The position numbers were made by a program, and so were the translations under genes. A DNA stretch of 64,000 bases from Pseudomonas sp. BGr12 (lineage in GTDB: Bacteria > Pseudomonadota > Gammaproteobacteria > Pseudomonadales > Pseudomonadaceae), in assembly GCF_030272895.1 (NCBI RefSeq), contig NZ_JALRNF010000024.1, positions 1 to 64,000 on the forward strand, in the 5' to 3' direction. The notes under the pieces were generated by a model. That model was not told the origin of the DNA, searched no databases, and saw nothing but the letters and a program-made list of their open reading frames with translations. Of this stretch, positions 33,232-42,930 are shown piece by piece (within the stretch, counting starts at the first letter, position 1; the number at the start of each line of letters is the position of its first letter).

Positions 33232-34353
33232 GTGCATAACGTCGTCATCAGCGGCACCGGCCTGTACACCCCGGCCAACAGCATCTCCAACGAGGAGCTG
33301 GTGGATTCCTTCAATGCCTATGTGCAGCAGTTCAACGCTGACAACGCCCAGGCCATCGAGCGTGGCGAAGTCCAGGCCCTGGCTGAGTCCAGCGCCGCCT
33401 TCATCGAAAAGGCCTCGGGGATCAAGAGCCGCTTCGTCATGGACAAGGACGGCATCCTCGACCCGCAGCGCATGAAGCCACGCTTGCCGGAGCGTTCCAA
33501 CGACGAGCCGTCGATCCTCTGCCAGATGGCCGTGGCGGCTGCCGAGCAGGCCCTGCAACGGGCCGGGCGCACGGCGGCCGACGTCGATGCGGTGATCGTC
33601 GCCTGTTCCAACCTGCAGCGCCCGTACCCGGCCATTGCCATCGAAGTGCAGCAGGCCCTGGGCATCAACGGCTTCGGCTTCGACATGAACGTCGCCTGCT
33701 CTTCGGCCACCTTCGGCATCCAGACCGCCTGCAACAGCGTGCAACTGGGCCAGGCCCGCGCCGTACTGGTGATCAGCCCGGAAATCTGCACCGGCCACCT
33801 GAATTTCCGCGACCGCGACAGCCACTTCATCTTCGGTGACGCGGCGACTGCCGTGCTGGTCGAGCGGGCTGACCTGGCGACCTCCGCCCATCAGTTCGAC
33901 ATCGTCAGCACCAAGCTGCTGACCCAGTTCTCCAACAACATCCGCAACAACTTCGGCTTCCTCAACCGCGCCGCCGAAGAGGGCATCGGTGCTCCGGACA
34001 AGCTCTTCGTCCAGGAAGGTCGCAAGGTGTTCCGCGAAGTCTGCCCGATGGTCGCCGAGCTGATCGGCCAGCACCTGGCCGAGAACAACCTCAACGTCAG
34101 TGACGTCAAGCGCTTCTGGCTGCACCAGGCCAACTTGAGCATGAACCACCTGATCGTCAAGAAGCTGCTGGGCCGCGATGCGCTGGAAGAAGAGGCACCG
34201 GTGATCCTCGACAGCTACGCCAACACCAGCTCGGCCGGCTCGGTGATCGCCCTGCACAAGCACCAGGACGACCTGGCCAAGGGCGCGCTGGGTGTGCTCA
34301 GTTCGTTCGGCGCCGGTTATTCCATCGGTAGCGTGATCCTGCGCAAGCGCTGA
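33232..34353 (+). CDS. 3-oxoacyl-ACP synthase III family protein (FabH-like)
   Basis: 373 aa thiolase-fold condensing enzyme. Active-site triad: Cys in VACSSATFG (~154), His in FWLHQANLSMN (~301) and Asn in YANTSSAGS (~332). It would condense an acyl-CoA with malonyl-ACP. The neighbourhood recalls P. aeruginosa PA3286, reported to feed medium-chain acyl-CoA from beta-oxidation into fatty-acid synthesis. The start is GTG 33232 with GAGGA upstream. A palindromic operator precedes it. Confidence 0.88.
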   Translation: MHNVVISGTGLYTPANSISNEELVDSFNAYVQQFNADNAQAIERGEVQALAESSAAFIEKASGIKSRFVMDKDGILDPQRMKPRLPERSNDEPSILCQMAVAAAEQALQRAGRTAADVDAVIVACSNLQRPYPAIAIEVQQALGINGFGFDMNVACSSATFGIQTACNSVQLGQARAVLVISPEICTGHLNFRDRDSHFIFGDAATAVLVERADLATSAHQFDIVSTKLLTQFSNNIRNNFGFLNRAAEEGIGAPDKLFVQEGRKVFREVCPMVAELIGQHLAENNLNVSDVKRFWLHQANLSMNHLIVKKLLGRDALEEEAPVILDSYANTSSAGSVIALHKHQDDLAKGALGVLSSFGAGYSIGSVILRKR

Positions 34354-34449
34354 TCGACCTGCGAACCGTCACACAACGCTGAGGCGGTTCTATCCAATGG
34401 CAAAGGGAATCGTTCCCCCGTGAATGTTCCCTTTGCTGATCGCCAAGCC

Positions 34450-34476
34450 TGTAACAAACTCCTCTAATCAGACTCT
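34450..34476 (+). promoter_or_regulatory. Possible ECF-type promoter of the sigma/anti-sigma pair
   Basis: TGTAAC (34450-34455), then 15 bases, then GACTCT (34471-34476), 20 bases before the sigma gene. TGTAAC-type -35 elements are used by several ECF sigma groups, so autoregulation is possible. Spacing and -10 are not compelling. Confidence 0.3.
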
Positions 34477-34496
34477 ACCGGCACAACGACGGATGG

Positions 34497-35114
34497 ATGG
34501 CGATGACAGGTGAAGAACAAGGCCGCTTGCTCGAGCGGCTGCTCAAGGGCGAGCAACAGGCTTTCAAGGAACTGGTCGATACCTATCAAGGAGCGATGCG
34601 CGCCGTGGCCTATGCCATTGTCGGCAGCCGCAACGCCGATGAGGTGGTGCAGGATGCCTGGTTGGCGGTGGTGCGCAACCTGGGCGGATTCCAGCAGCGT
34701 TCCAGCCTCAAGACCTGGCTGCTGACCATTACCGCCAACGCGGCCAAGACCCGTTACAAACACAACCGCCGGGAAGTGCTGCTCGACGACCTGCCCGCGC
34801 CCCATGGCAGCATCGGCGACGAGCGTTTTGCCAGCGACGGCCACTGGTTGCTGGCGCCTTCAGCCTGGCACGAAGACAGCCCTGAAGCCTTGCTCAGCCA
34901 GGACGAGCTGCGTAAGTGCCTGGAGCACACCTTGCTCAGCCTGTCGGAGCTGCAAAGCAGCGTCCTGGTGTTGCGCGAACGCCAGGGGCTGGAACTGGAA
35001 CAGATCTGTAATCTTCTCGATATCTCGCTCTCCAATGTCCGCGTGCTGCTGCACCGGGCACGGCTGAAGGTCTTCGCGACCCTGGAACACTTCGAGGAAA
35101 CCGGCCAATGCTGA
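34497..35114 (+). CDS. ECF-type RNA polymerase sigma factor
   Basis: 205 aa. Region 2 spans about residues 20-88 (VVQDAWLAVVRNLGGF), region 4 about 140-195 (LSELQSSVLVLRERQGLELE, then SNVRVLLHRARLKV). It directs RNA polymerase to an extracytoplasmic stress regulon. It overlaps a zinc-finger anti-sigma gene by 7 bases, so the two are coupled. The signal is unknown; the porin gene downstream may or may not belong to its regulon. Confidence 0.92.
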   Translation: MAMTGEEQGRLLERLLKGEQQAFKELVDTYQGAMRAVAYAIVGSRNADEVVQDAWLAVVRNLGGFQQRSSLKTWLLTITANAAKTRYKHNRREVLLDDLPAPHGSIGDERFASDGHWLLAPSAWHEDSPEALLSQDELRKCLEHTLLSLSELQSSVLVLRERQGLELEQICNLLDISLSNVRVLLHRARLKVFATLEHFEETGQC

Positions 35115-35347
35115 CCTGCAAGGAACTAGTCGCCCGCTCCAGCGACTTCGTCGATGAACAACTGAACCTGGGCGAGCGCCTGATGGTGCGTCAGCACCTG
35201 CTGTTCTGCCGAAACTGCCGGCGCTTCATCAAGCAGCTGCAACTGGCCCAGGCCACCGTGCGGGCCATGCCGCCAGCACCGGAGCCCGGTAGCGCGGCGC
35301 TGGCCGAGCGTCTGTCGCGCGAGCAGCGGGGCGCGAACAAGCCCTGA
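35108..35347 (+). CDS. Zinc-finger (zf-HC2) anti-sigma factor, soluble
   Basis: 79 aa. It carries the anti-sigma HxxxCxxC motif in RQHLLFCRNC (residues ~27-36) with an upstream Cys4, a ZAS-type zinc site. There is no transmembrane segment, so it is cytoplasmic and may sense redox or metal state directly through the zinc cysteines. Overlap with the sigma gene supports equimolar production. Confidence 0.82.
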   Translation: MLTCKELVARSSDFVDEQLNLGERLMVRQHLLFCRNCRRFIKQLQLAQATVRAMPPAPEPGSAALAERLSREQRGANKP

Positions 35348-35413
35348 ACGACGACTGGAAGGCGCTGCAATGGCGTTTTCCGGCTTATTTCGTTTGGAAG
35401 TAAAAAAGTTCCG

Positions 35414-35453
35414 TTGTCATAAAACATTTATATAAAAGCCACTGATCTGACAT
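35414..35453 (+). promoter_or_regulatory. Pho-box-like array upstream of the porin
   Basis: TTGTCAT (35414-35420), CATTTAT (35425-35431) and CTGACAT (35447-35453) fall on an 11-bp grid, with the 35436 position degenerate. PhoB binds CTGTCAT-like heptamers repeated every 11 bp. The target is an OprP/OprO-type phosphate porin, which is PhoB-controlled in P. aeruginosa. Confidence 0.5.
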
Positions 35454-35545
35454 AACCCCCCGCCAAGATTCCTCCCCAGCACAAGTGGCCCTGGCCGCGT
35501 GTTTTTCCAACACTTTCAAGACCATACAGTAGGGGAGCTACTTCG

Positions 35546-36859
35546 ATGATCCGTAAGCACTTCGCAGGTTTCGCAGCCAGCGCCTTGGCCATGGCCGTAA
35601 CCGCCCAGGCTTTCGCGGGTACCGTAACCACCGACGGCGCCGATATCGTAGTCAAGACCAAAGGTGGCCTCGAGGTCGCTACTACCGACAAGGAATTCAG
35701 CTTCAAGCTGGGCGGTCGTGTCCAGGCCGACTACAGCCGCTTCGACGGTTTCTACACCAACAACGGCAACACTGCCGACGCCGGTTACTTCCGCCGTGCC
35801 TACCTGGAGCTGGGTGGTGTGATGTACACCGACTGGGCCTACCAGATCGCCTACGACTTCTCGCACAACTCCGGCGGTGACAACCGCAGCGAAGACGGTT
35901 ACTTCGACGAAGCCTCGCTGGCCTACAACGGCTTCAAGCCGGTGCAGATCAAGGTCGGTCGTTTCGACCCTGAGTTCGGTCTGGAAAAGGCCACCAGCTC
36001 CAAGTGGGTCACCGCCCAGGAGCGTACCGCCGCCTACGACCTGGTGGACTGGACCAACGCCCACAACGGCGGCATGGGCCTGCAGGTATCGGGTAACGCC
36101 GGTGAGTCGCTGTACGGTTCGGTCGGTGTGTTCGCCAAGGACGCCACCAACCAGGACAAGGATGGCGACAGCACCAAGCAGTTCAACCTGCGCGGCGTAT
36201 TCGCCCCGATGCACGAAACCGGCAATGTCCTGCACTTCGGTATCAACTACGCCCAGCGCGATCTGTCCGACACCGCATTCGACGGCCGTATCCGCAGCCG
36301 CCTGGGCATGCGTGGCGTGAGCACCGACGGTGGCCAGGATGCCGGCAGCAACGGCAACCGCCTGCTGCTCGGCGGCCAGAACAACACCCCGGTCGGTGCC
36401 TACGACACCGACATGGCCTGGAACCTGGAAGCCGCCTGGGCCATGGGGCCATTCTCGGTACAGGGCGAATACATCAAACGTGACACCGAGGCTGACAGCG
36501 CTGCCTTCTCCGACATCAAGTCCGAAGGCTACTACGGTCAACTGGCCTACACCCTCACCGGTGAAGCCCGTGGCTACAAACTCGGCAAGTTCGACAGCAT
36601 CAAGCCGTCGAACAAGCAGATCGGCGCCTGGGAAGTGTTCTACCGCTACGATCACCTGAGCACCGACGATGACAACGGCGCGTTCGCCAACATCGACGAT
36701 GTCGAAGGCAAGGTGCACAACGTCGGTCTGAACTGGTACGCCAACGAGTCGATCAAACTCAGCGGCGTGTACGTCAAGTCCAAGGTCGACAACGCCGAAA
36801 ACGCTGCCGGCGACGACAGCGGCGATGGTTTCGTCATGCGCGCGCAATACGTGTTCTAA
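35546..36859 (+). CDS. OprP/OprO family phosphate/polyphosphate porin
   Basis: 437 aa. Signal peptide [20 protein letters not shown] ends before QAFAG. The mature protein is a 16-strand barrel with [11 protein letters not shown] at the start and an aromatic C-terminus (MRAQYVF), as outer-membrane proteins require. Family porins trimerise and pass phosphate or polyphosphate through an arginine-lined channel. GGGAG precedes the ATG. A Pho-box-like array upstream supports phosphate-starvation control. Confidence 0.9.
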   Translation: MIRKHFAGFAASALAMAVTAQAFAGTVTTDGADIVVKTKGGLEVATTDKEFSFKLGGRVQADYSRFDGFYTNNGNTADAGYFRRAYLELGGVMYTDWAYQIAYDFSHNSGGDNRSEDGYFDEASLAYNGFKPVQIKVGRFDPEFGLEKATSSKWVTAQERTAAYDLVDWTNAHNGGMGLQVSGNAGESLYGSVGVFAKDATNQDKDGDSTKQFNLRGVFAPMHETGNVLHFGINYAQRDLSDTAFDGRIRSRLGMRGVSTDGGQDAGSNGNRLLLGGQNNTPVGAYDTDMAWNLEAAWAMGPFSVQGEYIKRDTEADSAAFSDIKSEGYYGQLAYTLTGEARGYKLGKFDSIKPSNKQIGAWEVFYRYDHLSTDDDNGAFANIDDVEGKVHNVGLNWYANESIKLSGVYVKSKVDNAENAAGDDSGDGFVMRAQYVF

Positions 36860-36872
36860 GCAACACCGCTGC

Positions 36873-36944
36873 TGTGGGAGCGAGCTTGCCTCGCGATTGC
36901 GATTTGCCCGACAAAACGCAATCGCGGGGCAAGCCCGCTCCCAC
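36873..36944. repeat. REP element pair (inverted)
   Basis: Inverted REP cores with one diverged arm (GAGCGAGCTTGCCTCGCGA), 13 bases after the porin stop. Likely transcript end for the porin gene. Confidence 0.9.
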
Positions 36945-36984
36945 TGGGCTTTTTTTCGCGCGCCTGACGAGGCAGACTGCGCCA

Positions 36985-38109
36985 ATGCCTACCCTGACCT
37001 TGTCTCACCTCGCCGATCTTGCCCCACAGCACTGGGATGCCCTGGTGCCGGGGGAGCAACCCTTTTTGCGCCATGCCTTCCTGAGCAGCCTGGAAGACAG
37101 TGGCAGCGTTTCTTCGCGCACAGGCTGGACTCCGGCCCATCGGTTGTTGACCGATACCGCGGGTCAGTTACTGGCCGCGTTGCCGGCCTATGTGAAGAGC
37201 CATTCCTATGGCGAGTATGTCTTCGACCATGGCTGGGCTGATGCCTGCGAGCGGGCGGGAATTGCGTACTACCCGAAACTGCTTTGCGCCGTGCCGTTTT
37301 CCCCGGTGACCGGTGCGCGGCTGCTGGGTAATCCCGAGGCGGCCGCCGAGCTGGTCGACCAGCTGACTGCAGAATTGTTCGAGCAGGGGCTGTCAGGCGC
37401 TCACATCAATTTCACCGATGAGCACGGCGATGCCGTGATGCGGGGGCGTGAGGGCTGGATGGAGCGCCTTGGCTGTCAGTTTCACTGGCGCAACCAGGGC
37501 TACCGGGACTTCCAGGACTTCCTCGACAGCCTCAGCTCGCGCAAGCGCAAGCAGATGCGCAAGGAGCGTGAGCAGGTGGCGGGGCAGGGAATCGAATTTC
37601 GCTGGTACCGCGGCGATGAGCTGAGCGAGGCACAGTGGGACTTCGTCTTTGCCTGCTATGCCAATACCTACGCCGTGCGCCGTCGTGCGCCGTACCTGAC
37701 GCGCTCGTTCTTCAGCCTGCTGGCCGAGCGCATGCCTCAAGCGATCCGGGTGGTCATGGCGCGCCAGGCCGGACGCGACGTGGCCATGGCCTTCAGCCTG
37801 GTGGGCGGCGACAGCCTGTATGGCCGCTACTGGGGCTGTGTGGATGAATTCGACCGGCTGCATTTCGAAACCTGCTTCTACCAGGGCATGGACTTCGCCA
37901 TCGCCGAAGGCCTGCAGCGCTTCGATGCCGGGGCGCAGGGCGAGCACAAGCTGATCCGGGGCTTTGAGCCGGTGATTACCCGCTCCTGGCATTACCTGCT
38001 GCACCCGGGCTTGCGCCGGGCGGTGGTGGAGTTCCTTGAACAGGAGCGGGCGGGGGTGATGGCGTATGCCGAGGAGGCCAGGGCGGCGTTGCCGTACCGC
38101 CAGGCTTGA
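36985..38109 (+). CDS. GNAT/FemAB-like acetyltransferase (PF04339 type)
   Basis: 374 aa. Two-domain FemAB-like GNAT fold with HAFLSSLEDSGSV near the N-terminus, SLSSRKRKQMRKEREQVAG in the middle and ARQAGRDVAMAFSLVGGDSL, YGRYWGC and FDAGAQGEHKL near the C-terminus. Such proteins have been tentatively linked to peptidoglycan or lipid aminoacylation; the substrate is unknown. ATG 36985 gives family length; the open frame upstream is REP sequence. Confidence 0.85.
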   Translation: MPTLTLSHLADLAPQHWDALVPGEQPFLRHAFLSSLEDSGSVSSRTGWTPAHRLLTDTAGQLLAALPAYVKSHSYGEYVFDHGWADACERAGIAYYPKLLCAVPFSPVTGARLLGNPEAAAELVDQLTAELFEQGLSGAHINFTDEHGDAVMRGREGWMERLGCQFHWRNQGYRDFQDFLDSLSSRKRKQMRKEREQVAGQGIEFRWYRGDELSEAQWDFVFACYANTYAVRRRAPYLTRSFFSLLAERMPQAIRVVMARQAGRDVAMAFSLVGGDSLYGRYWGCVDEFDRLHFETCFYQGMDFAIAEGLQRFDAGAQGEHKLIRGFEPVITRSWHYLLHPGLRRAVVEFLEQERAGVMAYAEEARAALPYRQA

Positions 38110-38115
38110 TGACCC

Positions 38116-38193
38116 TGTGGGAGTGGCGGTGCGACGATTCGACTTGCCCCGCGATGTGGTGTGACGCAATCGCGGGGCAAGCCCGCTCCCACA
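38116..38193. repeat. REP element pair, one variant arm
   Basis: The first arm carries a variant (TGGGAGTGGCGGTGCGACG, then CTTGCCCCGCGATG) and the second is the standard core. It lies between two convergent genes and probably terminates both. Confidence 0.85.
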
Positions 38194-38212
38194 GTTCGCT
38201 CCTACAGGTGCT

Positions 38213-40045
38213 TCAATCGATACCGACAAACCCGCCAGTCTGGTGATGCCACAATCGGGCATACAGCCCCTGGTGAGCGAGCAGCTCGGCATGGCTGCCC
38301 ATCTCGACGATCCGCCCCTTTTCCAGCACCACCAGGCGATCCATGCGGGCAATGGTCGACAGGCGGTGGGCGATGGCTATCACGGTCTTGCCCTTCATCA
38401 GGGTTTCCAGGCTTTCCTGGATCGCCGCCTCGACTTCCGAATCCAGCGCCGAGGTCGCCTCGTCCATGATCAGGATCGGCGCGTTTTTCAGCAGTACCCG
38501 GGCAATGGCGATGCGCTGGCGCTGGCCGCCGGACAGCTTGACCCCGCGCTCACCGACATGGGCATCGAAGCCGGTGCGGCCCTGGGCGTCGGACAATTGC
38601 GGAATGAACTCGTCGGCCCGCGCCCGGCGTACTGCTTCCCACAACGCGGCTTCGCTGGCATCCGGGCGTCCGTACAACAGGTTGTCGCGGATCGAGCGGT
38701 GCAGCAGCGAGGTGTCCTGGGTGATCATGCCGATCTGCGCACGCAGGCTGGCCTGGGTCACCCGGGCGATGTCCTGGCCATCGATCAGGATGCGCCCGCT
38801 TTCCAGGTCGTACAGGCGCAGCAGCAGATTGACCAGGGTCGATTTACCAGCACCTGACGGGCCGATCAGGCCGATTTTTTCGCCGGGGCGAATGTCCAGG
38901 TTCAGGCCGTCGATGACCCGGCTTCCCTTGCCGTAGTGAAAGCCCACGTTCTCGAACTTGACCGCACCGCGTTCGACCTTGAGCGCCGGGGCGTTCGGCA
39001 CATCGGTGACGGTGACCGGCTGGGCGATGGTCTGCAGGCCATCCTGGACCATACCGATGTTTTCGAAGATGCCATTGACCACCCACATGATCCAGCCGGA
39101 CATGTTGACGATGCGGATCACCAGGCCGGTGGCCAGGGCAATGGCACCGACCGTGATCAGCGACTGGGTCCACAGCCACAGGGCCAGGCCCGTGGTGGTG
39201 ACGATCAGCAGGCCGTTGAGGCTGGTGATGACCACGTCCATGCTGGTGACCACCCGGGCGGCGAGCTGGGTCTTCTCGGTCTGCTCGCTGATGGCATCGC
39301 GGGCGTACTGTTGTTCGTGTTCGGTATGGGCGAACAGCTTGAGGGTAGCGATGTTGGTGTAGCCGTCGACGATCCGCCCCATGAGCTTGGAGCGGGCGTC
39401 CGAGGAGATCACCGAGCGTTCCTTGACCCGTGGCACGAAGTAGTAGAGCGCGCCGATGTAGCTGGCGATCCAGGCGAGCAGCGGCAGCATCAGGCGCCAG
39501 TCGGCTTCGAAGAACAGCACCAGCGAGCTGATGGCATAGATCAGCACATGCCAGAGGGCATCCACGGCCTGGACCGCCGAGTCGCGCAGCGAGTTGCCGG
39601 TCTGCATGATGCGCTGGGCGATACGTCCGGCAAAGTCGCTCTGGAAGAAGTTCAGGCTCTGCTTGAGCACGAAGGTGTGGTTCTGCCAGCGGATCATGCT
39701 GGTCATGCCCGGGCTGATGGTCTGGTGCACCAGCAGGTCATGCAGGGCGAGAAACACCGGGCGCAGGATCAGCGCCACGACCAGCATCCACAGCAGCTCG
39801 CCGGCGTGGTCGCTGAAAAAGTTGCTGGAAGGGGTGCCCTGGGCCAGGTCGATGATCCGGCTCAGGTAACTGAACAGCGCCACTTCGATCAGCGCGCCGA
39901 TAAAACCGATCACCAGTAGCGCGGCAAAGCTGGGCCAGACCTGGCGCAGGTAGTACAGGTAAAACGGCCAGACCGTGCTGGGCGGCGCCGCCGTGGGCGC
40001 CTCACGGAAGATATCGATCAACTTTTCGAAACGGCGGAACAGCAT
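38213..40045 (-). CDS. ABC exporter, fused permease/ATPase
   Basis: 610 aa. Six transmembrane helices (about residues 30-330), then an ATPase domain with Walker A GPSGAGKST (~398-406), signature LSGGQRQR (~506-513) and Walker B ILIMDEATSALD. The half-transporter should dimerise. It is of the MsbA/multidrug type; the substrate is unknown. Last gene of a LysR-hydrolase-ppiA-ABC set on this strand, 68 bases after ppiA. Order matches PA3228-PA3225 as I recall it. Confidence 0.92.
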   Translation of the reverse strand: MLFRRFEKLIDIFREAPTAAPPSTVWPFYLYYLRQVWPSFAALLVIGFIGALIEVALFSYLSRIIDLAQGTPSSNFFSDHAGELLWMLVVALILRPVFLALHDLLVHQTISPGMTSMIRWQNHTFVLKQSLNFFQSDFAGRIAQRIMQTGNSLRDSAVQAVDALWHVLIYAISSLVLFFEADWRLMLPLLAWIASYIGALYYFVPRVKERSVISSDARSKLMGRIVDGYTNIATLKLFAHTEHEQQYARDAISEQTEKTQLAARVVTSMDVVITSLNGLLIVTTTGLALWLWTQSLITVGAIALATGLVIRIVNMSGWIMWVVNGIFENIGMVQDGLQTIAQPVTVTDVPNAPALKVERGAVKFENVGFHYGKGSRVIDGLNLDIRPGEKIGLIGPSGAGKSTLVNLLLRLYDLESGRILIDGQDIARVTQASLRAQIGMITQDTSLLHRSIRDNLLYGRPDASEAALWEAVRRARADEFIPQLSDAQGRTGFDAHVGERGVKLSGGQRQRIAIARVLLKNAPILIMDEATSALDSEVEAAIQESLETLMKGKTVIAIAHRLSTIARMDRLVVLEKGRIVEMGSHAELLAHQGLYARLWHHQTGGFVGID

Positions 40046-40113
40046 GGAAAGGGTAACTCCTGTCTGGTTCGACCTTAAGGCCTGGGGTCACGTCCCTGTG
40101 AGCCCCCGGTGTT

Positions 40114-40671
40114 TCAGTCGATGCGTTTGGCCGACTTGATGTAGACCGGATCGGCCGGTACGTCGCGCATGCCTCTCTTTACGGTGGTCGGCGAGTTGAC
40201 GATCTGGTCGACCACCTCCATGCCTTTGGTCACCTTGCCGAACACGGCATAGCCGCGGTCGCGGCCCGGGTTGAGGAAATCGTTATCGGCAACGTTGATG
40301 AAGAACTGGCTGGTAGCCGAGTTGGGGTCGGAGGTGCGTGCCATGGCCAGCGTGCCACGGACGTTGTGCAGGCCATTGCTGGCTTCGTTCGTGATCGGCG
40401 CCTTGGTTTCCTTCTGCGACATCTGATCAGTAAAGCCGCCACCCTGGACCATGAAGCCCGGGATCACCCGATGGAAAATGGTGTTGTTGTAGAAGCCGCT
40501 GTCCACGTATTCGAGGAAGTTCTTGCTGCTGATCGGCGCCTTGACCGGGTCCAGTTCCACTTCGATCGGGCCGAAGCTGGTGTCCAGCAGGACATGGGGC
40601 GCTTTGTCGGCCGCCATCAGGCTGGTGGCGAAGACGACCGAGCAGGTGGCGAGCATGAGTTTTTTCAGCAT
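40114..40671 (-). CDS. ppiA: Periplasmic peptidyl-prolyl cis-trans isomerase A
   Basis: 185 aa cyclophilin with a signal peptide ([20 protein letters not shown]). Conserved residues: [13 protein letters not shown] (catalytic Arg ~66), [20 protein letters not shown] and YAVFGKV. It catalyses proline isomerisation in periplasmic protein folding. The start at 40671 overlaps the end of the hydrolase gene by 7 bases, so the two are coupled. Confidence 0.95.
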   Translation of the reverse strand: MLKKLMLATCSVVFATSLMAADKAPHVLLDTSFGPIEVELDPVKAPISSKNFLEYVDSGFYNNTIFHRVIPGFMVQGGGFTDQMSQKETKAPITNEASNGLHNVRGTLAMARTSDPNSATSQFFINVADNDFLNPGRDRGYAVFGKVTKGMEVVDQIVNSPTTVKRGMRDVPADPVYIKSAKRID

Positions 40672-41477
40672 GGGCTCAATGTTCCTTGAGAAGTGGTGGA
40701 CGCTGACAGGAAGTGCAGCAGCGTCTGGTTGAAAACCTGAGGTTGGTCCAGGGGTGTAGCGTGCCGCGAATCCTCGATCACCGCCAGTCGCGCCTGGGGA
40801 ATCAGGCGGACATAGCGTTCCTTGAGTTGTATCGGGGTGTAATCCTGGTCGGCGGTGATCACCAGGGTAGGACAGCTGATCTGCGCCAGGCGTTCGCTGA
40901 CGCCCCAGCCGACGATGGCATCGAAACTGGCAAGGTAGGCGCGCTTGTCGTTCTGGGCCCAGCGCTGGGCCATCTTGCGCCGCAGTTCGGCCTGTTCGGG
41001 CTTGGGGAACAGGCGCGCGGCCAGGCCCTTGCCGATGGCTTCCAGGCTCAGCAGGCGGGCCATGGCCCAACGCTTGGCCCACCAGATCCAGTCGCTGCGG
41101 GTGCGGCGCTTGACCTCCGGGGCACTGTTGACGATGCACAGGCTGCGCAGCCATTCGGGATGATCGACGGCGAACTGAAAGCCCACCATGCCGCCCATGG
41201 ACAGGCCGACCAGGTGCACGGGGCCGGTCTGCAACTGTTCGAGCAACGCCAGCAGGTCGGCGCTGAACGAGGCGATGCTGTAGCGCTCGCGGGGTTTGTC
41301 GGAGCGGCCGTGGCCGCGGATGTCCATCAGAATCACCCGGTAATGCCGAGCCAGGTCCGGCACCTGCATTTCCCAGTCCCGGGTGCTGGATCCCAGGCCG
41401 TGCAGCAGCACCAGCGGCTCGCCCTGGCCGTATTCCTCGTAGTGCAGCGAACAACCTTCATGTTCGAAATAGGCCAT
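40665..41477 (-). CDS. Alpha/beta-fold hydrolase
   Basis: 270 aa. Oxyanion motif LLHGLGSS (~25-32), nucleophile elbow GLSMGG (Ser ~93), acid in TADQDYTP and His in [10 protein letters not shown]. No signal peptide. The substrate is unknown; the layout is like 3-oxoadipate enol-lactonase or esterase proteins. It lies 14 bases after the LysR gene and overlaps ppiA. Confidence 0.88.
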   Translation of the reverse strand: MAYFEHEGCSLHYEEYGQGEPLVLLHGLGSSTRDWEMQVPDLARHYRVILMDIRGHGRSDKPRERYSIASFSADLLALLEQLQTGPVHLVGLSMGGMVGFQFAVDHPEWLRSLCIVNSAPEVKRRTRSDWIWWAKRWAMARLLSLEAIGKGLAARLFPKPEQAELRRKMAQRWAQNDKRAYLASFDAIVGWGVSERLAQISCPTLVITADQDYTPIQLKERYVRLIPQARLAVIEDSRHATPLDQPQVFNQTLLHFLSASTTSQGTLSPC

Positions 41478-41491
41478 GGGCGTGATTCCTG

Positions 41492-42415
41492 TCAGGCTTG
41501 GGCGGGGGCGGCGAAGGGGACGTCCAGCGGCGCGGTGTCGAAGTTGCGCAGCAACTCGATGAGAATCTGCGTGGCCGGACCCAGGGGTTTGTCCTTGTTC
41601 GAATAAAGGTAGAACAGTGGATGGCGACTGCCACCCTGATCCAGCGGCAGGGGCTTGAGCAGGCCTTCGCGCAGTTCCCGTTCGATCAGGTGGCGCGGCA
41701 GCCAGGCAAAGCCCAGGCCGCTGCTGACGAAGGTTGCAGCGGTGGCCAGGCTGCCCACGGTCCAGCGTTGTTCGGCGCCCAGCCAGCCAACGTCGCGGGG
41801 TTGCGCACGGCCCGAGTCGCGGATCACCACCTGCAGTTGGCTTTCCAGGTCCTGGAAGCTCAGCTCGCGGCCCAGGCGGTGCAGGCTGTGTTCCGGGTGG
41901 GCGACGGCGACGAACTCGACCGAACTGAGTTCGGTGCCCAGGTAGCCGGAAATATTGAAGCCGCTGATGGCAAGATCGGCGATGCCTTCATGCAGCACCT
42001 CCTCGACCCCGGACAGCACCTCTTCGCGCAGGCGTACCCGGCAGCCACGGCTTTGCGGCATGAAGGCGCTCAGGGCGCGGACCAGGCGGGCGTTGGGGTA
42101 GGCAGCATCGACCACCAGGCGCACCTCGGCTTCCCAGCCCTGTTCCATGTGGTGGGCCAGGTCTTCCAGCTGGCTGGCCTGTTTGACCAGTTGCCGCGAG
42201 CGGCGCAGCAGCACGTTGCCGGCTTCGGTCAGCACCGCTTTGCGTCCGTCGATGCGCAGCAGTGGCACTCCCAGCTGGTCCTGCATGCGCGCCACGGTAT
42301 AGCTGACCGAGGATTGCGAGCGGTGTAGCGCTTCTGCCGCCTGGGCGAAACCACCGTGGTCGACCACTGCCTGGAGGGTCCGCCACTGATCCAGGGTAAC
42401 GCGCGGCGCTTTCAT
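41492..42415 (-). CDS. LysR family transcriptional regulator
   Basis: 307 aa. N-terminal winged helix (FAQAAEALHRSQSSVSYTVA, residues ~23-42) and a periplasmic-binding-like effector domain. AGGAG is six bases before the ATG. Divergent from a small secreted protein gene, with azoR following that. A T-N11-A box upstream of azoR (42865-42887) may be its target, making it a candidate redox or quinone sensor; that is inference. Confidence 0.92.
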   Translation of the reverse strand: MKAPRVTLDQWRTLQAVVDHGGFAQAAEALHRSQSSVSYTVARMQDQLGVPLLRIDGRKAVLTEAGNVLLRRSRQLVKQASQLEDLAHHMEQGWEAEVRLVVDAAYPNARLVRALSAFMPQSRGCRVRLREEVLSGVEEVLHEGIADLAISGFNISGYLGTELSSVEFVAVAHPEHSLHRLGRELSFQDLESQLQVVIRDSGRAQPRDVGWLGAEQRWTVGSLATAATFVSSGLGFAWLPRHLIERELREGLLKPLPLDQGGSRHPLFYLYSNKDKPLGPATQILIELLRNFDTAPLDVPFAAPAQA

Positions 42416-42464
42416 CTTCGGCTCCTGTTGTCCTAAGCTGGCGCTCTTTCATGGAGAGCGTCGA

Positions 42465-42779
42465 ATGAAGAAATGTTTTGCAGTACTGCTGGCCCTGCTT
42501 CCGCTCACCGCGCTGGCGTACCCCATCGATGTGGAAAAGACCATCGAAGGCGTCAAGATCGACTACGTCACCTACGACACCGACCGCGACATCGGCTCGA
42601 TCACCGTGAACAACTATGGTGACGTCGCCGCCCAGTGCAAGGTGACCTTCCGCAACGGGCCGGAAGCCCCGCGGGTGCGTCGTGTGCAGGTACCGGCGAA
42701 GAAAAGCGTCGATGCCACCGCCAAGTTCAACCGCGAAATCATCAAGCTGCGCATCGCCCTGAGCTGCAAACCGCAGTAG
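42465..42779 (+). CDS. Small secreted protein of unknown function
   Basis: 104 aa with a signal peptide (MKKCFAVLLALLPLTALA). The mature domain has a beta-sandwich look: IGSITVNNYGDVAAQCKVTF, RRVQVPAKKSVD and a C-terminal cysteine pairing with the internal one. Homologues in Pseudomonas are sometimes labelled 3-phosphoglycerate kinase, which the sequence does not support. It is 49 bases from the divergent LysR gene. Confidence 0.75.
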   Translation: MKKCFAVLLALLPLTALAYPIDVEKTIEGVKIDYVTYDTDRDIGSITVNNYGDVAAQCKVTFRNGPEAPRVRRVQVPAKKSVDATAKFNREIIKLRIALSCKPQ

Positions 42780-42864
42780 CCAGGGGTACGACTTGCCGTT
42801 GAGGGTAGAGCATCGAGCAAATAAAACAAATTAACTGATAGATTGCACCCAGATTTTACGCTTT

Positions 42865-42887
42865 TTAATCGATCGGTCACTGATTAA
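42865..42887. promoter_or_regulatory. LysR-type box upstream of azoR
   Basis: TTAATC (42865-42870), 11 bases, GATTAA (42882-42887): a perfect 6-bp inverted repeat with the T-N11-A layout of LysR-family binding sites, 43 bases before the azoR start. Confidence 0.6.
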
Positions 42888-42930
42888 TCTTCCCTCCATC
42901 GACTGACCACATTCGCCGATGGAGGCAACC

